From an uncultured Bacteroidota bacterium (GTDB taxonomy: Bacteria; Bacteroidota; Bacteroidia; Bacteroidales; UBA12077), in the NCBI GenBank assembly GCA_913055635.1, contig CAJXLK010000036.1:1-47325 (forward strand): a DNA stretch of 47,325 nt, read 5' to 3'. The notes beneath the pieces are model-generated. The model saw nothing but the letters and a program-made list of their open reading frames with translations, ran no database searches and had not been told where the DNA came from. A program made the position numbers and the translations under genes. Shown here in pieces: positions 35,908 to 47,325 of the stretch (position 1 is its first letter; each line of letters starts with the position of its first letter).

Positions 35908-36078
35908 CCCCGCTTAGCGGGGTTAAAAACCTAACCTGGATACGACCCCGCTTGAAAAGACCCCGCTTGATACGACCCCGCTTAGCGGGGTCGAAAAAAA
36001 AAGACCCCGCTTAGCGGAGGCTTTTGCCTGGCCCTCCCCTAAGCAACCTTTTCTTATATTGAACCCCGCTTAGCGGGG
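35908..36078. repeat. Cluster of CCCCGCTTAGCGGGG hairpins before secA
   Basis: Full copies of CCCCGCTTAGCGGGG occur at 35908-35922, 35976-35990 and 36064-36078. An imperfect copy (CCCCGCTTAGCGGAGG) starts at 36005, and half-copies GACCCCGCTTG occur at 35944 and 35959. Each full copy folds into a 6-7-bp stem with a tiny loop. The copy at 35976 is extended by matched flanks (CGA/TCG) and followed by a run of A. The block lies between the T9SS cargo gene and secA. It could act as a terminator, an mRNA-stabilising element or a REP-like mobile repeat. Confidence 0.85.
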
Positions 36079-36135
36079 TGATCGAAACTGAAGCGATTTA
36101 CATCAAAGGTGTTTCCATAATTTTTTTATTTAAAT

Positions 36136-36143
36136 TAACTTTG
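36136..36143 (+). promoter_or_regulatory. Candidate promoter of secA
   Basis: TAACTTTG matches the Bacteroidota -7 consensus TAnnTTTG fully and lies 36 bp before the secA ATG. A T-rich GTTTCC at 36111-36116 with a 19-bp spacer is a weak -33 element. A Shine-Dalgarno-like GGGAG is at 36170-36174. Confidence 0.5.
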
Positions 36144-36179
36144 CATAATATTTAAAATTTGTAACAAAGGGAGTTAAAA

Positions 36180-39488
<3,309 letters not shown>

Positions 39489-39510
39489 AAAAACTTCACA
39501 CGTTCAAATG

Positions 39511-39555
39511 CACCAAAAAAGACCTGGCCCACCACAAGCCGGGTCTTTTTTGGTG
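39511..39555. terminator. 18-bp stem terminator after secA
   Basis: CACCAAAAAAGACCTGGC (39511-39528) pairs with 39538-39555 over 18 bp with one G-T pair and a 9-nt loop. The A6/T6 runs inside the stem let it act as an intrinsic terminator in both directions; it lies 22 bp after the secA stop. Confidence 0.8.
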
Positions 39556-39741
39556 GGACCACCACTGCAGTGAAATGAATTTTGAGCATTGGAATTTACG
39601 CTGGTTAGCGCCAGGAGAATTCCCAGGAAATAGACCTTTTTTTCAAGAGGACTGATTTTATACACAAATAAAGGTGTTGATTTTCACAAAATTTTCTTTT
39701 TGTACTTGCGCCGAATGAAAACATTTCATATTATTGTAATA

Positions 39742-39749
39742 TAATTTTG
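39742..39749 (+). promoter_or_regulatory. Candidate -7 box for the SPFH-Arc operon
   Basis: TAATTTTG fully matches TAnnTTTG and lies 21 bp before the SPFH ATG. I see no good -33 element at the usual distance, and the leader would be very short, so confidence is low. Confidence 0.35.
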
Positions 39750-39770
39750 ATGTCATAAAAATTTATTGCC

Positions 39771-40622
39771 ATGGAACAAGAAAGAACCTACAAGGGAACC
39801 AATGGTTACCTAATGCTTACCGTGGTGCTGTTGCTGTTAGCAGGGGCCATAGCGGGAATTGTAACCCAAAATTTTATCCTTCTTGTACTTGTCGCCGTTG
39901 CCATTTTTATGGCCTTCGGGTTTGTGATTGTTAACCCCAATGAATCGATGGTTTTGGTACTTTTCGGATCTTACCAGGGAACCATCAAAAAGTATGGTTT
40001 TTTCTGGGTGAACCCGTTTTTCACCAAACAGAGAATATCTCTGCGGGCCAGGAATTTCGACAGCGATCCGATCAAAGTGAATGACAAGGTGGGCAATCCC
40101 ATAAAGATTGGACTGGTTCTGGTATGGAAAGTAGAAAACACTTTCAAGGTTGCCTTTCAGGTTGATGATTTTCAGCACTTTGTGCTCATACAAAGTGAGG
40201 CGGCATTGCGCAAGATGGCCGGTGCCTATCCCTATGACAATTTCGAGGATGAAGATGCAGACTTGATTTTGCGTTCCGGGGGAGAAGCAATCAACCAGGA
40301 GCTGGAGAAAGAGATTGGTGAACGCCTTGAATTGGCTGGTATACATGTTATAGAGGCCCGCATCAACTACATTGCCTATTCCGAAGAGATAGCCGGTGCC
40401 ATGTTGAGGAGGCAACAGGCCTCTGCTGTCATCGCTGCCCGGGAAAAGATTGTGGAGGGAGCTGTCGGGATGGTTGATATGGCCCTGAGGAAGTTTGAGG
40501 GCAAAGAAAGCATTCACCTTGATGAAGAACATAAAGCTTCCATGGTCAGCAACCTGATGGTTGTGCTTTGCTCGGATGAGTCTGCCAGTCCGGTGATCAA
40601 TGCCGGTACATTGAATCAGTAG
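39771..40622 (+). CDS. SPFH/Band 7 domain membrane protein
   Basis: This 283-residue protein has two N-terminal hydrophobic segments (about 13-30 and 33-50) followed by an SPFH (stomatin/prohibitin/flotillin/HflK) domain. The start is MEQERTYKGTNGYLM. The SPFH core includes NPNESMVLVLFGSYQGTIKKYGFFWVNPF, TKQRISLRARNFDSDPIKVNDKVGNPIKIGLVLVWKV and a long amphipathic region (QELEKEIGERLELAGIHVIEARINYIAYSEEIAGAMLRRQQA). SPFH proteins form large membrane-associated rings that organise microdomains or control proteases. The Arc-like gene starts 26 bp downstream on the same strand, a pairing seen in other Bacteroidota genomes. The specific role is unknown. Confidence 0.9.
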   Translation: MEQERTYKGTNGYLMLTVVLLLLAGAIAGIVTQNFILLVLVAVAIFMAFGFVIVNPNESMVLVLFGSYQGTIKKYGFFWVNPFFTKQRISLRARNFDSDPIKVNDKVGNPIKIGLVLVWKVENTFKVAFQVDDFQHFVLIQSEAALRKMAGAYPYDNFEDEDADLILRSGGEAINQELEKEIGERLELAGIHVIEARINYIAYSEEIAGAMLRRQQASAVIAAREKIVEGAVGMVDMALRKFEGKESIHLDEEHKASMVSNLMVVLCSDESASPVINAGTLNQ

Positions 40623-40648
40623 GAGAGAATTAATCGCAAGGTGTTTTT

Positions 40649-40996
40649 ATGGCCAAGAAGAAATTTGTGCTTCGCCTGGAAGCAGAAAAGATGAAAGCCG
40701 TGGAAAAATGGGCTGCGGATGAATTCCGCAGCACCAACGGGCAACTGGAATGGATCATCACCAAAGCCCTCAATGAGGCTGGCCGGTGGAAGAAAAAATC
40801 CCCAGAAACCCCTTCAACAGAGAAGAGTCCCTCATCCGGAGACAATCCTTCCTTTGGAGACGACGCTTCCCCAGGGGAGAATGATTCCTCCGGGAGAAAT
40901 CCTTCCTTTGGAGACGACGCTTCCCCAGGGGAGAATGATTCCTCCGGGAAAAATGCTTCTTCCGGGGAGAACCCTTTTTCAGAAGAGGATGAATGA
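40649..40996 (+). CDS. Arc-like ribbon-helix-helix protein with tandem-repeat tail
   Basis: This 115-residue protein has an N-terminal Arc-type ribbon-helix-helix domain (about 1-48; KKKFVLRLEAEKMKAVEKWAADEFRSTNGQLEWIITKALNEAG), a small dimeric DNA-binding fold. Residues 52-115 are low-complexity Ser/Gly/Asp/Pro/Asn and include two copies of an 18-residue repeat (NPSFGDDASPGENDSSGR) encoded by a 54-bp tandem repeat. It follows the SPFH gene by 26 bp. A third piece of the repeat lies over and beyond the stop codon in the +1 frame, so the present C-terminus may result from a frameshift. DNA binding is inferred; the Arc-like domain could instead mediate association with the SPFH protein. Confidence 0.8.
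   Translation: MAKKKFVLRLEAEKMKAVEKWAADEFRSTNGQLEWIITKALNEAGRWKKKSPETPSTEKSPSSGDNPSFGDDASPGENDSSGRNPSFGDDASPGENDSSGKNASSGENPFSEEDE
40844..40951 (+). repeat. 54-bp tandem repeat, two copies, 53/54 identical
   Basis: Copy 1 is 40844-40897 and copy 2 is 40898-40951, differing at one base near the end. A 16-bp part, AATGATTCCTCCGGGA, recurs a third time at 40992-41007, across the stop codon. The unit is a multiple of three, so copy-number change within the gene keeps frame; the third piece is offset by 58 bp and does not. Confidence 0.9.
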
Positions 40997-41588
40997 TTCC
41001 TCCGGGAAGAACCCTTCAGCCGGTTAAACCCCTGGTGCGGGAAATAACCCGAGGTGGGCCCCCTTTACCCGGGAAGAATCCATCGTTTTGATAGCCGTTC
41101 TCTCGGGGATAATATCCTCCAGGAAAAGAGCCCTATAGCCCGATAAAGTATTCTCCTTAAAAAACGTAATCCTCTTAAAGTGGCAGTAAAAAAGGACGAT
41201 GGATTCAACAAATCGGGCCACTATATTTTCTGTGATACCCCTCCAGCGATGGTTTCTCTAAAGTCAAATGTTGTTGGTGGAAGATTCCAATGGGAACAGG
41301 GCCACACCGTTAAGGGGGTGCTGGTGCCTCCTTTCCCGAATATCCATATCGGCTTTGCATAGAAAGGTTATTATCCGTAAATTTATATACGGGACGCTTT
41401 CGACGGAAAATTCATCTGGTTCAGGCCTGCCTTATACAGGGATAAGCACAGATACCTTGAACTTTTAGGCATTGGCGGTGTAATAATTCATCTTACGTTT
41501 CTACCAATATACACTTAATCCGATTCGAAAAATGGAAGAACCCAAAAATTTATTATCCAAGGAACCTTTAACCCAAAACTTCTCTATT
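40997..41588. other. 592-bp gap after the Arc-like gene
   Basis: The first 100 or so bases look like decayed continuation of the repeat tract (CTCCGGGAAGAA, CCCGGGAAGAATCC, CTCTCGGGGATAA). The rest contains no convincing gene; short frames at 41180-41362 and 41268-41468 have no family features. An imperfect inverted repeat, CCGTAAATTTATATACGG, is near 41376. The upstream signals of the S9 peptidase gene must lie in the last 100 bp, but I do not see a clear promoter. Confidence 0.4.
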
Positions 41589-44321
41589 ATGAACAAAGTT
41601 ATGACCATGAGGACCATGATCTTTGCCGGGCTCATGCTGGCCTTTTTTATGACCAGCGGAGCTGCCAGTGCAACGGGCGATGGCGATGAGCTTCCCCCGT
41701 TGATCGAACGCGATTTGTTTTTCGGTGATCCCAAGATTGCCGGGGCTCAAATTTCCCCCGACGGGGAGTACATCTCCTTTTTAAAGCCCTACGAGGGGGT
41801 TCGCAACATTTATGTCAAAAAACGGGGGGCGCCTTTTGAGGAGGCCATTCCAGTAACCGCCGACGACCGCCCTGTCTCGAGCTATTTCTGGAGCCAGGAC
41901 AGCGAGTATTTGCTTTATGTTCAGGACAAAGGCGGGGATGAGAACTATCATGTTTATGCGGTTGATCCGGAGGCAGAGGCAAAAGAAAAAACCGGTGTGC
42001 CGCCGGCCGAAGACCTCACCCCTATGGAAGGCATCCGGGCTCAGATTTATTCGGTCCCGGAAAACACCCCCGACCGGATCCTGGTAGGCATCAACAAGCG
42101 CGATGCCTCTTATCATGATGTCTATGAAATAAGTATTTCCTCGGGTGAACGGGAGAGGCTGTTTAAAAACACCCAGAAGCTCTCGGGCTATACGTTTGAC
42201 CGCAAGGGAAATCTGCGGTTGGCCTCCCGGCAAACCGAGGACGGGGGCACCGAGATTTTGCGTTATGAGCAGGACACGTTCAAACGGATCTATAAGTGTG
42301 GTTTTGAAGAATCCATTTATCCTTATCGTTTTCATAAGAACAATGAAAAAGTCTATTTTGTCACCAACAAGGGGGAGGATGTCGATCTAAGCCGGCTGAC
42401 CCTGATGGATCCCAAAACCGGTGAGACCGAGTTGGTAGAAAAAGATCCGGAGAAGATGGTTGATTTTGGCGGGGCCTTCTTCAATGACAAGACCGATGAG
42501 CTGATGGCCACCTACTATACGGGCGACCGCCAGCGCATTTATCCCAAGACCCGCGAGATGGAACATATCCTTTCTTTCCTCCGCGATCATCTTCCTGACG
42601 GGGAGTTATCCTTCCGTTCCACCAGTGAAGATATGCGTTATATCGTGGTGGGGGTTTCCCGGGATGTTGATCCGGGCTCTGTTTACCTTTATGACCGACA
42701 GGACGAGGAGGTGCGTCTGCTTTATAAATCCCGGCCTGAGTTAAAAAGCGGGCATCTTGCCCCGATGAAAGCCGTAAGGTATACCACCCGCGACGGGGCT
42801 GAGATACCGGCCTATCTGACCCTTCCCCGGGGGGTTGAGCATAAGGATCTGCCGGCCATTATGCTGATCCATGGCGGCCCCTGGTCGCGCGTAAGCTGGG
42901 GATACCATGCTTATGCCCAGTTCCTGGCGAACCGGGGTTATGTGGTGCTTCAACCTAATTTCCGGGGTTCCACCGGCTACGGCAAGGATTTCCTCAATGC
43001 TGGCAATAAACAATGGGGAACCGGCCTGATGCAACATGATATCTCCGACGGGGTGCAGTACCTGATCGACCAGGGATATGCCGATCCCCAACAGATCGCA
43101 ATTTTCGGGGGCTCCTATGGAGGATACGCCACCCTGGCCGGGCTGACTTTTACCCCCGAACTCTATGCCGCCGGTGTTTCCTATGTGGGCCCGTCCAACC
43201 TGCTGACCCTGCTGAATTCCCTGCCCCCATACTGGGCCCCCATCAAGAAGATGTTCTACAAGCGGGTGGGCAATCCCAATACGGAAGAAGGCAAGAAACA
43301 ACTGAGAAAGCAGTCACCGCTTTTCCATGCCGATAAAATCGATGATCCCCTGCTGGTTATTCAGGGAGCCAACGATCCGCGGGTCAAAAAACAGGAATCC
43401 GACCAGATTGTAGTGGCAGCGCGTGAGAACAACGTGGATGTGCAGTACCTGGTGGCTGAGAATGAAGGCCATGGTTTCCGCCAACAGGAAAATCGGCTGG
43501 TGGTAGCCGCCGCCATGGAAAAATTCTTCGCCAAACACCTTGACGGGCGATATCAGAAGTCGGTGAAAGATTCCATACAAAAACGCTGGGCCGAGCTCAA
43601 GCGGGATGTCAGCCAGGTGACCATGCCCGATACCACCGGCAAAGCCCAAAAGGAGGAGGGTGCTTATCCCAGCCTCGATGCCGGTAAGATGAAGCCCTAT
43701 ACCGCTCATTTTAAACAAACCATCAAGGCCGGAGCTCGTCAGATGGAGGTCAATGTCACCCGCAAACTCGAGTCCACGCAGTTCAATGGACAAAAGAACT
43801 GGCTGGTGACGGCTAGCAGTGAATCACCCCGTGGAACGACGGTCGATTCATTCTACATTGACAATCAGACCCTTAAACCACTAAAACGAATAATGAACCA
43901 ACCCCAGGTGAATGTGACCCTGAACTTTGAGCCGGAAAAGGTAACCGGATCGATGGAGATGCGCGGCAGGAAGCAGGATGTTACTTTTGACACGGACAAG
44001 CAGATTTTGGCTATGCCGGAGGTGATTACCCGGGCCATGGATCTGAATTCGGATTTCAAGGCCGGCTTCAGCATGCTCAATATCATGCAACAGAAAGCCC
44101 AGCCTTATACCATGGAAGTCCAGGGTCAGGAGACGGTTGAGGTGCCCGAGGGTTCGCATTCGTGTTATAAGGTGAAGGTCTCTTCCTCTGAAGGGGGAAC
44201 CCCCACCCAGACCCTTTTCTTTACGGTGGAACAGCCCCACCGGTTGATCAAGGCGGTGAATGAGTTGCCTGCCAACATGGGCGGGGTAACGGTTGTTTCC
44301 GAGTTGAAGGCTGTCGAATAA
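41589..44321 (+). CDS. Secreted S9 family peptidase with C-terminal DUF3108-like domain
   Basis: This prolyl-oligopeptidase-type serine peptidase has 910 residues from the chosen start [20 protein letters not shown], which opens a signal peptide; an ATG 19 codons upstream adds a hydrophilic lead. Residues about 40-390 form the WD/beta-propeller domain. The alpha/beta-hydrolase domain has the oxyanion region [15 protein letters not shown], nucleophile Ser509 in [10 protein letters not shown], Asp596 in GANDPRVK and His628 in NEGHGFRQ. Plain S9 enzymes of this group end soon after the His, near residue 670. Here a further 240 residues follow, with strand-rich blocks [38 protein letters not shown] and [18 protein letters not shown], the pattern of DUF3108-like beta-barrel domains. 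The peptidase is probably periplasmic or surface-associated; the function of the added domain is unknown. Confidence 0.93.
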   Translation: MNKVMTMRTMIFAGLMLAFFMTSGAASATGDGDELPPLIERDLFFGDPKIAGAQISPDGEYISFLKPYEGVRNIYVKKRGAPFEEAIPVTADDRPVSSYFWSQDSEYLLYVQDKGGDENYHVYAVDPEAEAKEKTGVPPAEDLTPMEGIRAQIYSVPENTPDRILVGINKRDASYHDVYEISISSGERERLFKNTQKLSGYTFDRKGNLRLASRQTEDGGTEILRYEQDTFKRIYKCGFEESIYPYRFHKNNEKVYFVTNKGEDVDLSRLTLMDPKTGETELVEKDPEKMVDFGGAFFNDKTDELMATYYTGDRQRIYPKTREMEHILSFLRDHLPDGELSFRSTSEDMRYIVVGVSRDVDPGSVYLYDRQDEEVRLLYKSRPELKSGHLAPMKAVRYTTRDGAEIPAYLTLPRGVEHKDLPAIMLIHGGPWSRVSWGYHAYAQFLANRGYVVLQPNFRGSTGYGKDFLNAGNKQWGTGLMQHDISDGVQYLIDQGYADPQQIAIFGGSYGGYATLAGLTFTPELYAAGVSYVGPSNLLTLLNSLPPYWAPIKKMFYKRVGNPNTEEGKKQLRKQSPLFHADKIDDPLLVIQGANDPRVKKQESDQIVVAARENNVDVQYLVAENEGHGFRQQENRLVVAAAMEKFFAKHLDGRYQKSVKDSIQKRWAELKRDVSQVTMPDTTGKAQKEEGAYPSLDAGKMKPYTAHFKQTIKAGARQMEVNVTRKLESTQFNGQKNWLVTASSESPRGTTVDSFYIDNQTLKPLKRIMNQPQVNVTLNFEPEKVTGSMEMRGRKQDVTFDTDKQILAMPEVITRAMDLNSDFKAGFSMLNIMQQKAQPYTMEVQGQETVEVPEGSHSCYKVKVSSSEGGTPTQTLFFTVEQPHRLIKAVNELPANMGGVTVVSELKAVE

Positions 44322-44329
44322 GTTGAGAT

Positions 44330-44458
44330 GGACCCCGCTAAGCGGGGTCCTTTTGGGCGGTGACCCCGCTAAGCGGGGTAGTCCCGATCCAACTTTTTTG
44401 GACCCCGCTTAGCGGACTGGTACCGCTTGGCGGGTTTTTTTGACCCCGCTAAGCGGGG
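44330..44458. repeat. Cluster of CCCCGCTAAGCGGGG hairpins between convergent genes
   Basis: Full copies are at 44333-44347 (extended by GGA/TCC flanks and followed by TTTT), 44364-44378 and 44444-44458. Degraded copies start at 44403 (CCCCGCTTAGCGGACT) and 44423 (CCGCTTGGCGGG, followed by a run of T). The block lies between the S9 peptidase stop and the ABC permease stop; the last copy abuts the permease stop codon. The centre reads TAA on the plus strand, the reverse of the TTA in the 35908-36078 block, so the two blocks are in opposite orientation. It is likely to terminate transcription from both sides. Confidence 0.85.
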
Positions 44459-46852
44459 TTATTCATATCTGAGTGAGTCGGACGGGTTGGTGCGGGCAGC
44501 CAGGATGGCCTGGTAGCTGACCGTGGCCAGGGCAATGATCAGGGTCAGGCTGGCGGCCAGGGCAAAGATCCACCAGCTTAGTTCAGTCTGGTAGGCATAA
44601 TCCTGCAGCCACTGCCTTAGGTATAACCAGGCGGCTGGAATGGCAATGAAAATGGCAACGACCACCAGCCAGGAAAACTCGCGCGAGAGCAACAAAATGA
44701 TCTGACCGGCCGAAGAGCCCATGGCTTTGCGGATGCCAATCTCCTTGGTCCGGTTTTCTGCCATGAACGAGGATAGTCCAAAAAGCCCCAGGCAGGCAAT
44801 GGCGATGGCCATGATGGCAAAATATTTCAGCAGGTTCCCCATGCGGGCTTCTGAGCGGTACATATGGTCGTATTGTTCATCCAAAAAGTGATGGTTGAAG
44901 GGGTACTCAGGGATCACCTGATTCCAGGCAGTGCCCAGCCCCTCTATTTGTTCCTGGACATTGCCGGGGCGCAGGCGAATCATCATGTATCGCATGTAAT
45001 CAGGCGAAGCCGCTGCAATGGCCAAAGGCTCGATGTCATTGCGCATAGAATGAAAGTGAAAATTTTTCATTACCCCAACAATCTTCCCGTTCGAAATGCC
45101 CATAAAGGATATGCGTTCTCCCACCGGATGATCTTTGCCCATGATGCGCATCAATTCCTCATTGATCAGAAAAGCGGCTGTGGAATCGGATGCCCGGTCC
45201 GTGGCATAATCCCTCGAAAAACTTCTTCCCTGGATGATCTCTATGTTCAGGGTTTCGACAAAATCATAGTCGCTCACGTTTTGGCTGACCAACACAGTGG
45301 TTTCCGGGTCCTTACCTTCCCAGTCAATGTTGCCCGAATTGCTCCTGAAATTGGAGGGCAGGTCGCCCGTAGCTGTGACATATTGTACTTCGGGCCGCCG
45401 GATAAAGGCTTCGCGGATCACATCATATGAACTGCCGATTTCCCCGTGCATGGGAATGTACATCACATGCTCCTTGTTGTAGCCCAACTTCTTTTCCTGC
45501 ATAAAAGTCAGCTGTTTATAAATCAGCAGGGTTCCGGCAATCAAAAATATGGAAAGGCCGAATTGAACCACCACCAGTGTTTTTCTTAATAAGGCTTTGG
45601 AAGAAAGGCTGAATTCGCCTTTTATGATCCTGGCGGGCGAAAAACCTGAAAGATAAAGGGCGGGATAGCTCCCCGCGATGAAGGCGGTAAACAGGGTGAT
45701 CACCACCAGGCCCAATATGAACTCAGGCGAGTTTAAAAAGGAGATGGGAATTTCTTTGCCGGCGATCTGGTTGAACGGGGCCATCAGCATGGGAACAAAG
45801 GTAACGGCAAGAAGGCCAGCCAGGATGGAATGGATGAGCGATTCTCCGTAGAATTGTCCGACCAGGTGGCGACGGAATGCACCGGTGACTTTTCGCAGGC
45901 CAATTTCTTTGGCCCGGCGGGATGCCCGGGCGGTGGAAAGGTTCATGTAGTTGATCGCTGCTATCAGGAGAATGAAAACACCAATCAGTGAAAAGATATA
46001 TACATTCCGTATTTGGCCTGGCGGATGACCGAAACCGAAGTAGGAATGCAGGTGCAAATCCTTTAGAGGCGCCAGCATGAATTGGGTCTGATAATCGTCC
46101 GGGTCGTCATCTTCCTCCAAAATGTGGCTGCCCACTACATCGGTCAGTTTTTTGGCCAGCGGTCCGGGATCGGCGTTTTCTTTCAGCTGTACCATGGTTA
46201 CAATGGAGTTGACCCCCCAGGAATCCTGATATTGACCTGTGGTTCTTGTATAATCGAAAGGTACTATGCCTTTGAATTTCAGGGAGGAATTTTCCGGCAG
46301 TTTTTCGAGGATCCCGGTAATGGTGAATTCATGTTGGTTGTTGATGCGCAGGATTTTCCCCAAAGGATTTTCGTTTCCAAAGTATTTTTCGGCCAGCTCC
46401 TGGTTCAGGATCATCGAGTAGGGTTCAGCCAGGGCAGTTTGAGGATCACCGTACCTGAGGGGGAAGGTAAATACATCAAAAATGGCGGGATCTGCTGCTA
46501 TGATGCCGCTTTCGAAAAACGATTTTTTCTCCTGGTTGAACAACAGGTTGCCAAGGTGGTCAAAGCGCACCGATTCGTTGATTTCAGGGATCTTTTCTTC
46601 CCATCCGGGTCCGCTGGGATAGGGGGTAACCGTTACATGATAGGCTCTTCCGTTGTAGTACTGATCCTGTTCTACGCGATAAAGCTGATCAAGGTTTTCG
46701 TGGAAACGGTCGTAGGTGACCTCATCGTAGACCCAGGCGAAAATCAGCAGGGCACAGGTGAATCCAATGGCCAGGCCGAAAATATTGATGAATGCGTGGC
46801 CTTTTTCTCGTATGATGTTGCGCAGGGCGGTTTTGATGTAATTGCGGATCAT
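44459..46852 (-). CDS. MacB/FtsX-type ABC transporter permease
   Basis: This 797-residue inner-membrane protein has two halves, each a periplasmic MacB-like core domain next to FtsX transmembrane helices. The N-terminus MIRNYIKTALRNIIREKGHAFINIFGLAIGF is the usual first helix. The second and third membrane regions are around 285-420 (IFSLIGVFILLIAAINYMNLSTARASRRAKEIGLRK) and the last around 670-790 (MAIAIACLGLFGLSSFMAENRTKEIGIRKAMGSS). The coupling motif with EIG(L/I)RK appears twice, as expected. No ATPase gene or MacA-like adaptor is adjacent. In Bacteroidota such permeases often occur as families sharing ATPases elsewhere. The substrate is unknown. Confidence 0.93.
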   Translation of the reverse strand: MIRNYIKTALRNIIREKGHAFINIFGLAIGFTCALLIFAWVYDEVTYDRFHENLDQLYRVEQDQYYNGRAYHVTVTPYPSGPGWEEKIPEINESVRFDHLGNLLFNQEKKSFFESGIIAADPAIFDVFTFPLRYGDPQTALAEPYSMILNQELAEKYFGNENPLGKILRINNQHEFTITGILEKLPENSSLKFKGIVPFDYTRTTGQYQDSWGVNSIVTMVQLKENADPGPLAKKLTDVVGSHILEEDDDPDDYQTQFMLAPLKDLHLHSYFGFGHPPGQIRNVYIFSLIGVFILLIAAINYMNLSTARASRRAKEIGLRKVTGAFRRHLVGQFYGESLIHSILAGLLAVTFVPMLMAPFNQIAGKEIPISFLNSPEFILGLVVITLFTAFIAGSYPALYLSGFSPARIIKGEFSLSSKALLRKTLVVVQFGLSIFLIAGTLLIYKQLTFMQEKKLGYNKEHVMYIPMHGEIGSSYDVIREAFIRRPEVQYVTATGDLPSNFRSNSGNIDWEGKDPETTVLVSQNVSDYDFVETLNIEIIQGRSFSRDYATDRASDSTAAFLINEELMRIMGKDHPVGERISFMGISNGKIVGVMKNFHFHSMRNDIEPLAIAAASPDYMRYMMIRLRPGNVQEQIEGLGTAWNQVIPEYPFNHHFLDEQYDHMYRSEARMGNLLKYFAIMAIAIACLGLFGLSSFMAENRTKEIGIRKAMGSSAGQIILLLSREFSWLVVVAIFIAIPAAWLYLRQWLQDYAYQTELSWWIFALAASLTLIIALATVSYQAILAARTNPSDSLRYE

Positions 46853-47040
46853 GGTCTTGGCATTTTTTTATTTTTAGAAGGCTCTATTCCACCAGATCAT
46901 ATTATATGCCAAAACCAATAATTGTTTGTTTGTAAGCAACTTAAATAAATAACTGTCGGGGAAATGAGGGAAGAGGGGGCAAAAACTGTTTCATTGTGAG
47001 ACAACCCCGTTCAGTTTTGAACAAATCCACGCATTTTTTC

Positions 47041-47096
47041 ATTCACTCATTCACCCATTCACTCATTCACCCATTCACTCATTCACCCATTCACTC
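47041..47096. repeat. 8-bp tandem repeat, seven units, alternating ATTCACTC and ATTCACCC
   Basis: The tract consists of seven 8-bp units, which is 3.5 copies of a 16-bp unit (ATTCACTC ATTCACCC), without error. It lies in the gap upstream of the ABC permease and just behind the stop of the beta-barrel gene. A plus-strand frame through it (46996-47232) is only the repeat being read and is not a gene. Such tracts vary in copy number between strains. Confidence 0.9.
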
Positions 47097-47109
47097 ATTT
47101 AATCATTTC

Positions 47110-47325
47110 TTAAAAACCCACATTGTACCCCAGGTTTCCTCTGGATTCAATGAAGTCGCTGCCCTGCATTTCACTTTGGATCACCGAAAGGTTGAGGCTG
47201 ACGGATTGATTGCTTCCCAATCGATAGGATAGGTATAGTGAGCTGTTAATAAGAAAACCCTCACGCTGGTTGCGTTGGTTGACATTGTATGTTCCGCTTA
47301 ACCTCACGCTTAGCTTGTTGTCGAG
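47110..47325 (-). CDS. Outer-membrane beta-barrel protein, C-terminal fragment (cut by window edge)
   Basis: Seventy-one codons of a minus-strand gene are visible and open to the window edge; the apparent start at 47307 is an internal Val codon. The sequence alternates polar and hydrophobic residues in strand-length blocks (VRLSGTYNVNQRN, LINSSLYLSYRLGSNQSVSLNLSVIQ) and ends GNLGYNVGF, with a terminal Phe as in outer-membrane barrels recognised by BamA. The family cannot be named from the tail alone; TonB-dependent receptors, OMP porins or T9SS-associated barrels are all possible. Confidence 0.65.
   Translation of the reverse strand, partial: LDNKLSVRLSGTYNVNQRNQREGFLINSSLYLSYRLGSNQSVSLNLSVIQSEMQGSDFIESRGNLGYNVGF

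Noticed and set aside
35908-36078. Possible CRISPR array
   Set aside because: Repeats are 15 bp palindromes with irregular spacing, half-copies and no cas genes; spacers are not of uniform length.
46996-47232. 78-codon plus-strand frame with HSFTHSLIH repeats
   Set aside because: It is only the 8-bp repeat tract being translated and overlaps the barrel gene.

Overview
This 47.3 kb window looks like a chromosomal stretch of a Bacteroidota (Bacteroidetes) genome, probably from the Bacteroidales/Marinilabiliales side. The evidence is a large secreted beta-propeller protein with a C-terminal type IX secretion (T9SS) sorting domain, a PorE-like TPR/PD40/OmpA protein, a SecA of about 1,100 residues, a serC-serA-DUF1015 cluster with a lysine-type SerA, several -7 boxes of the form TAnnTTTG, and mostly weak Shine-Dalgarno sites. 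There is no rRNA, tRNA, integrase, transposase or CRISPR, so I do not place it below phylum with confidence. Both ends cut a gene.

Layout. 1-1092 is the 3' part of a dGTPase gene. 1263-5407 is a tight minus-strand operon, guaA > siaB-like > siaC-like > S41 protease, preceded by a secreted C1 peptidase gene (5526-6764). 6973-10599 is a minus-strand unit, rpsA > STAS protein > rnz. 10906-15243 holds a hybrid histidine kinase and a REC-histidine kinase. Facing them is a minus-strand pair, a gene of unknown function and a second siaC-like gene (15321-16248), with an RNase HI gene beyond. 17613-20597 has clpB and, convergent to it, a second STAS gene.

20847-24055 encodes a TPR protein and the PorE-like envelope protein. 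24307-29814 carries gcvT, comB, and the serine cluster serC-serA-DUF1015. 30068-32078 has a GT4 glycosyltransferase and a small lipoprotein. 32610-35903 is the T9SS-sorted beta-propeller protein, followed by a block of short palindromes and secA. 39771-40996 pairs an SPFH membrane protein with an Arc-like protein that contains a tandem repeat. 41589-44321 is an S9 peptidase fused to a DUF3108-like domain, followed by a second palindrome block and a MacB/FtsX-type permease. The window ends in the C-terminus of a beta-barrel protein.

Themes. (1) Partner-switching signalling: two SiaC-like proteins, one SiaB-like kinase and two free-standing STAS proteins sit within 18 kb, interleaved with two histidine kinases and without a recognisable PP2C phosphatase or diguanylate cyclase. 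(2) Serine and one-carbon metabolism: SerC, an atypical SerA, DUF1015 and GcvT. (3) Envelope and secretion: SecA, T9SS cargo, PorE-like protein, secreted peptidases, ABC permease. (4) A dispersed hairpin family with core CCCCGCTTAGCGGGG occupies three intergenic regions. The best candidates for something undescribed are the guaA-siaB-siaC-protease operon with its second siaC locus, the DUF1015 protein next to a SerA without the usual catalytic Glu/His, and the Arc-like gene whose repeat tract changes frame.
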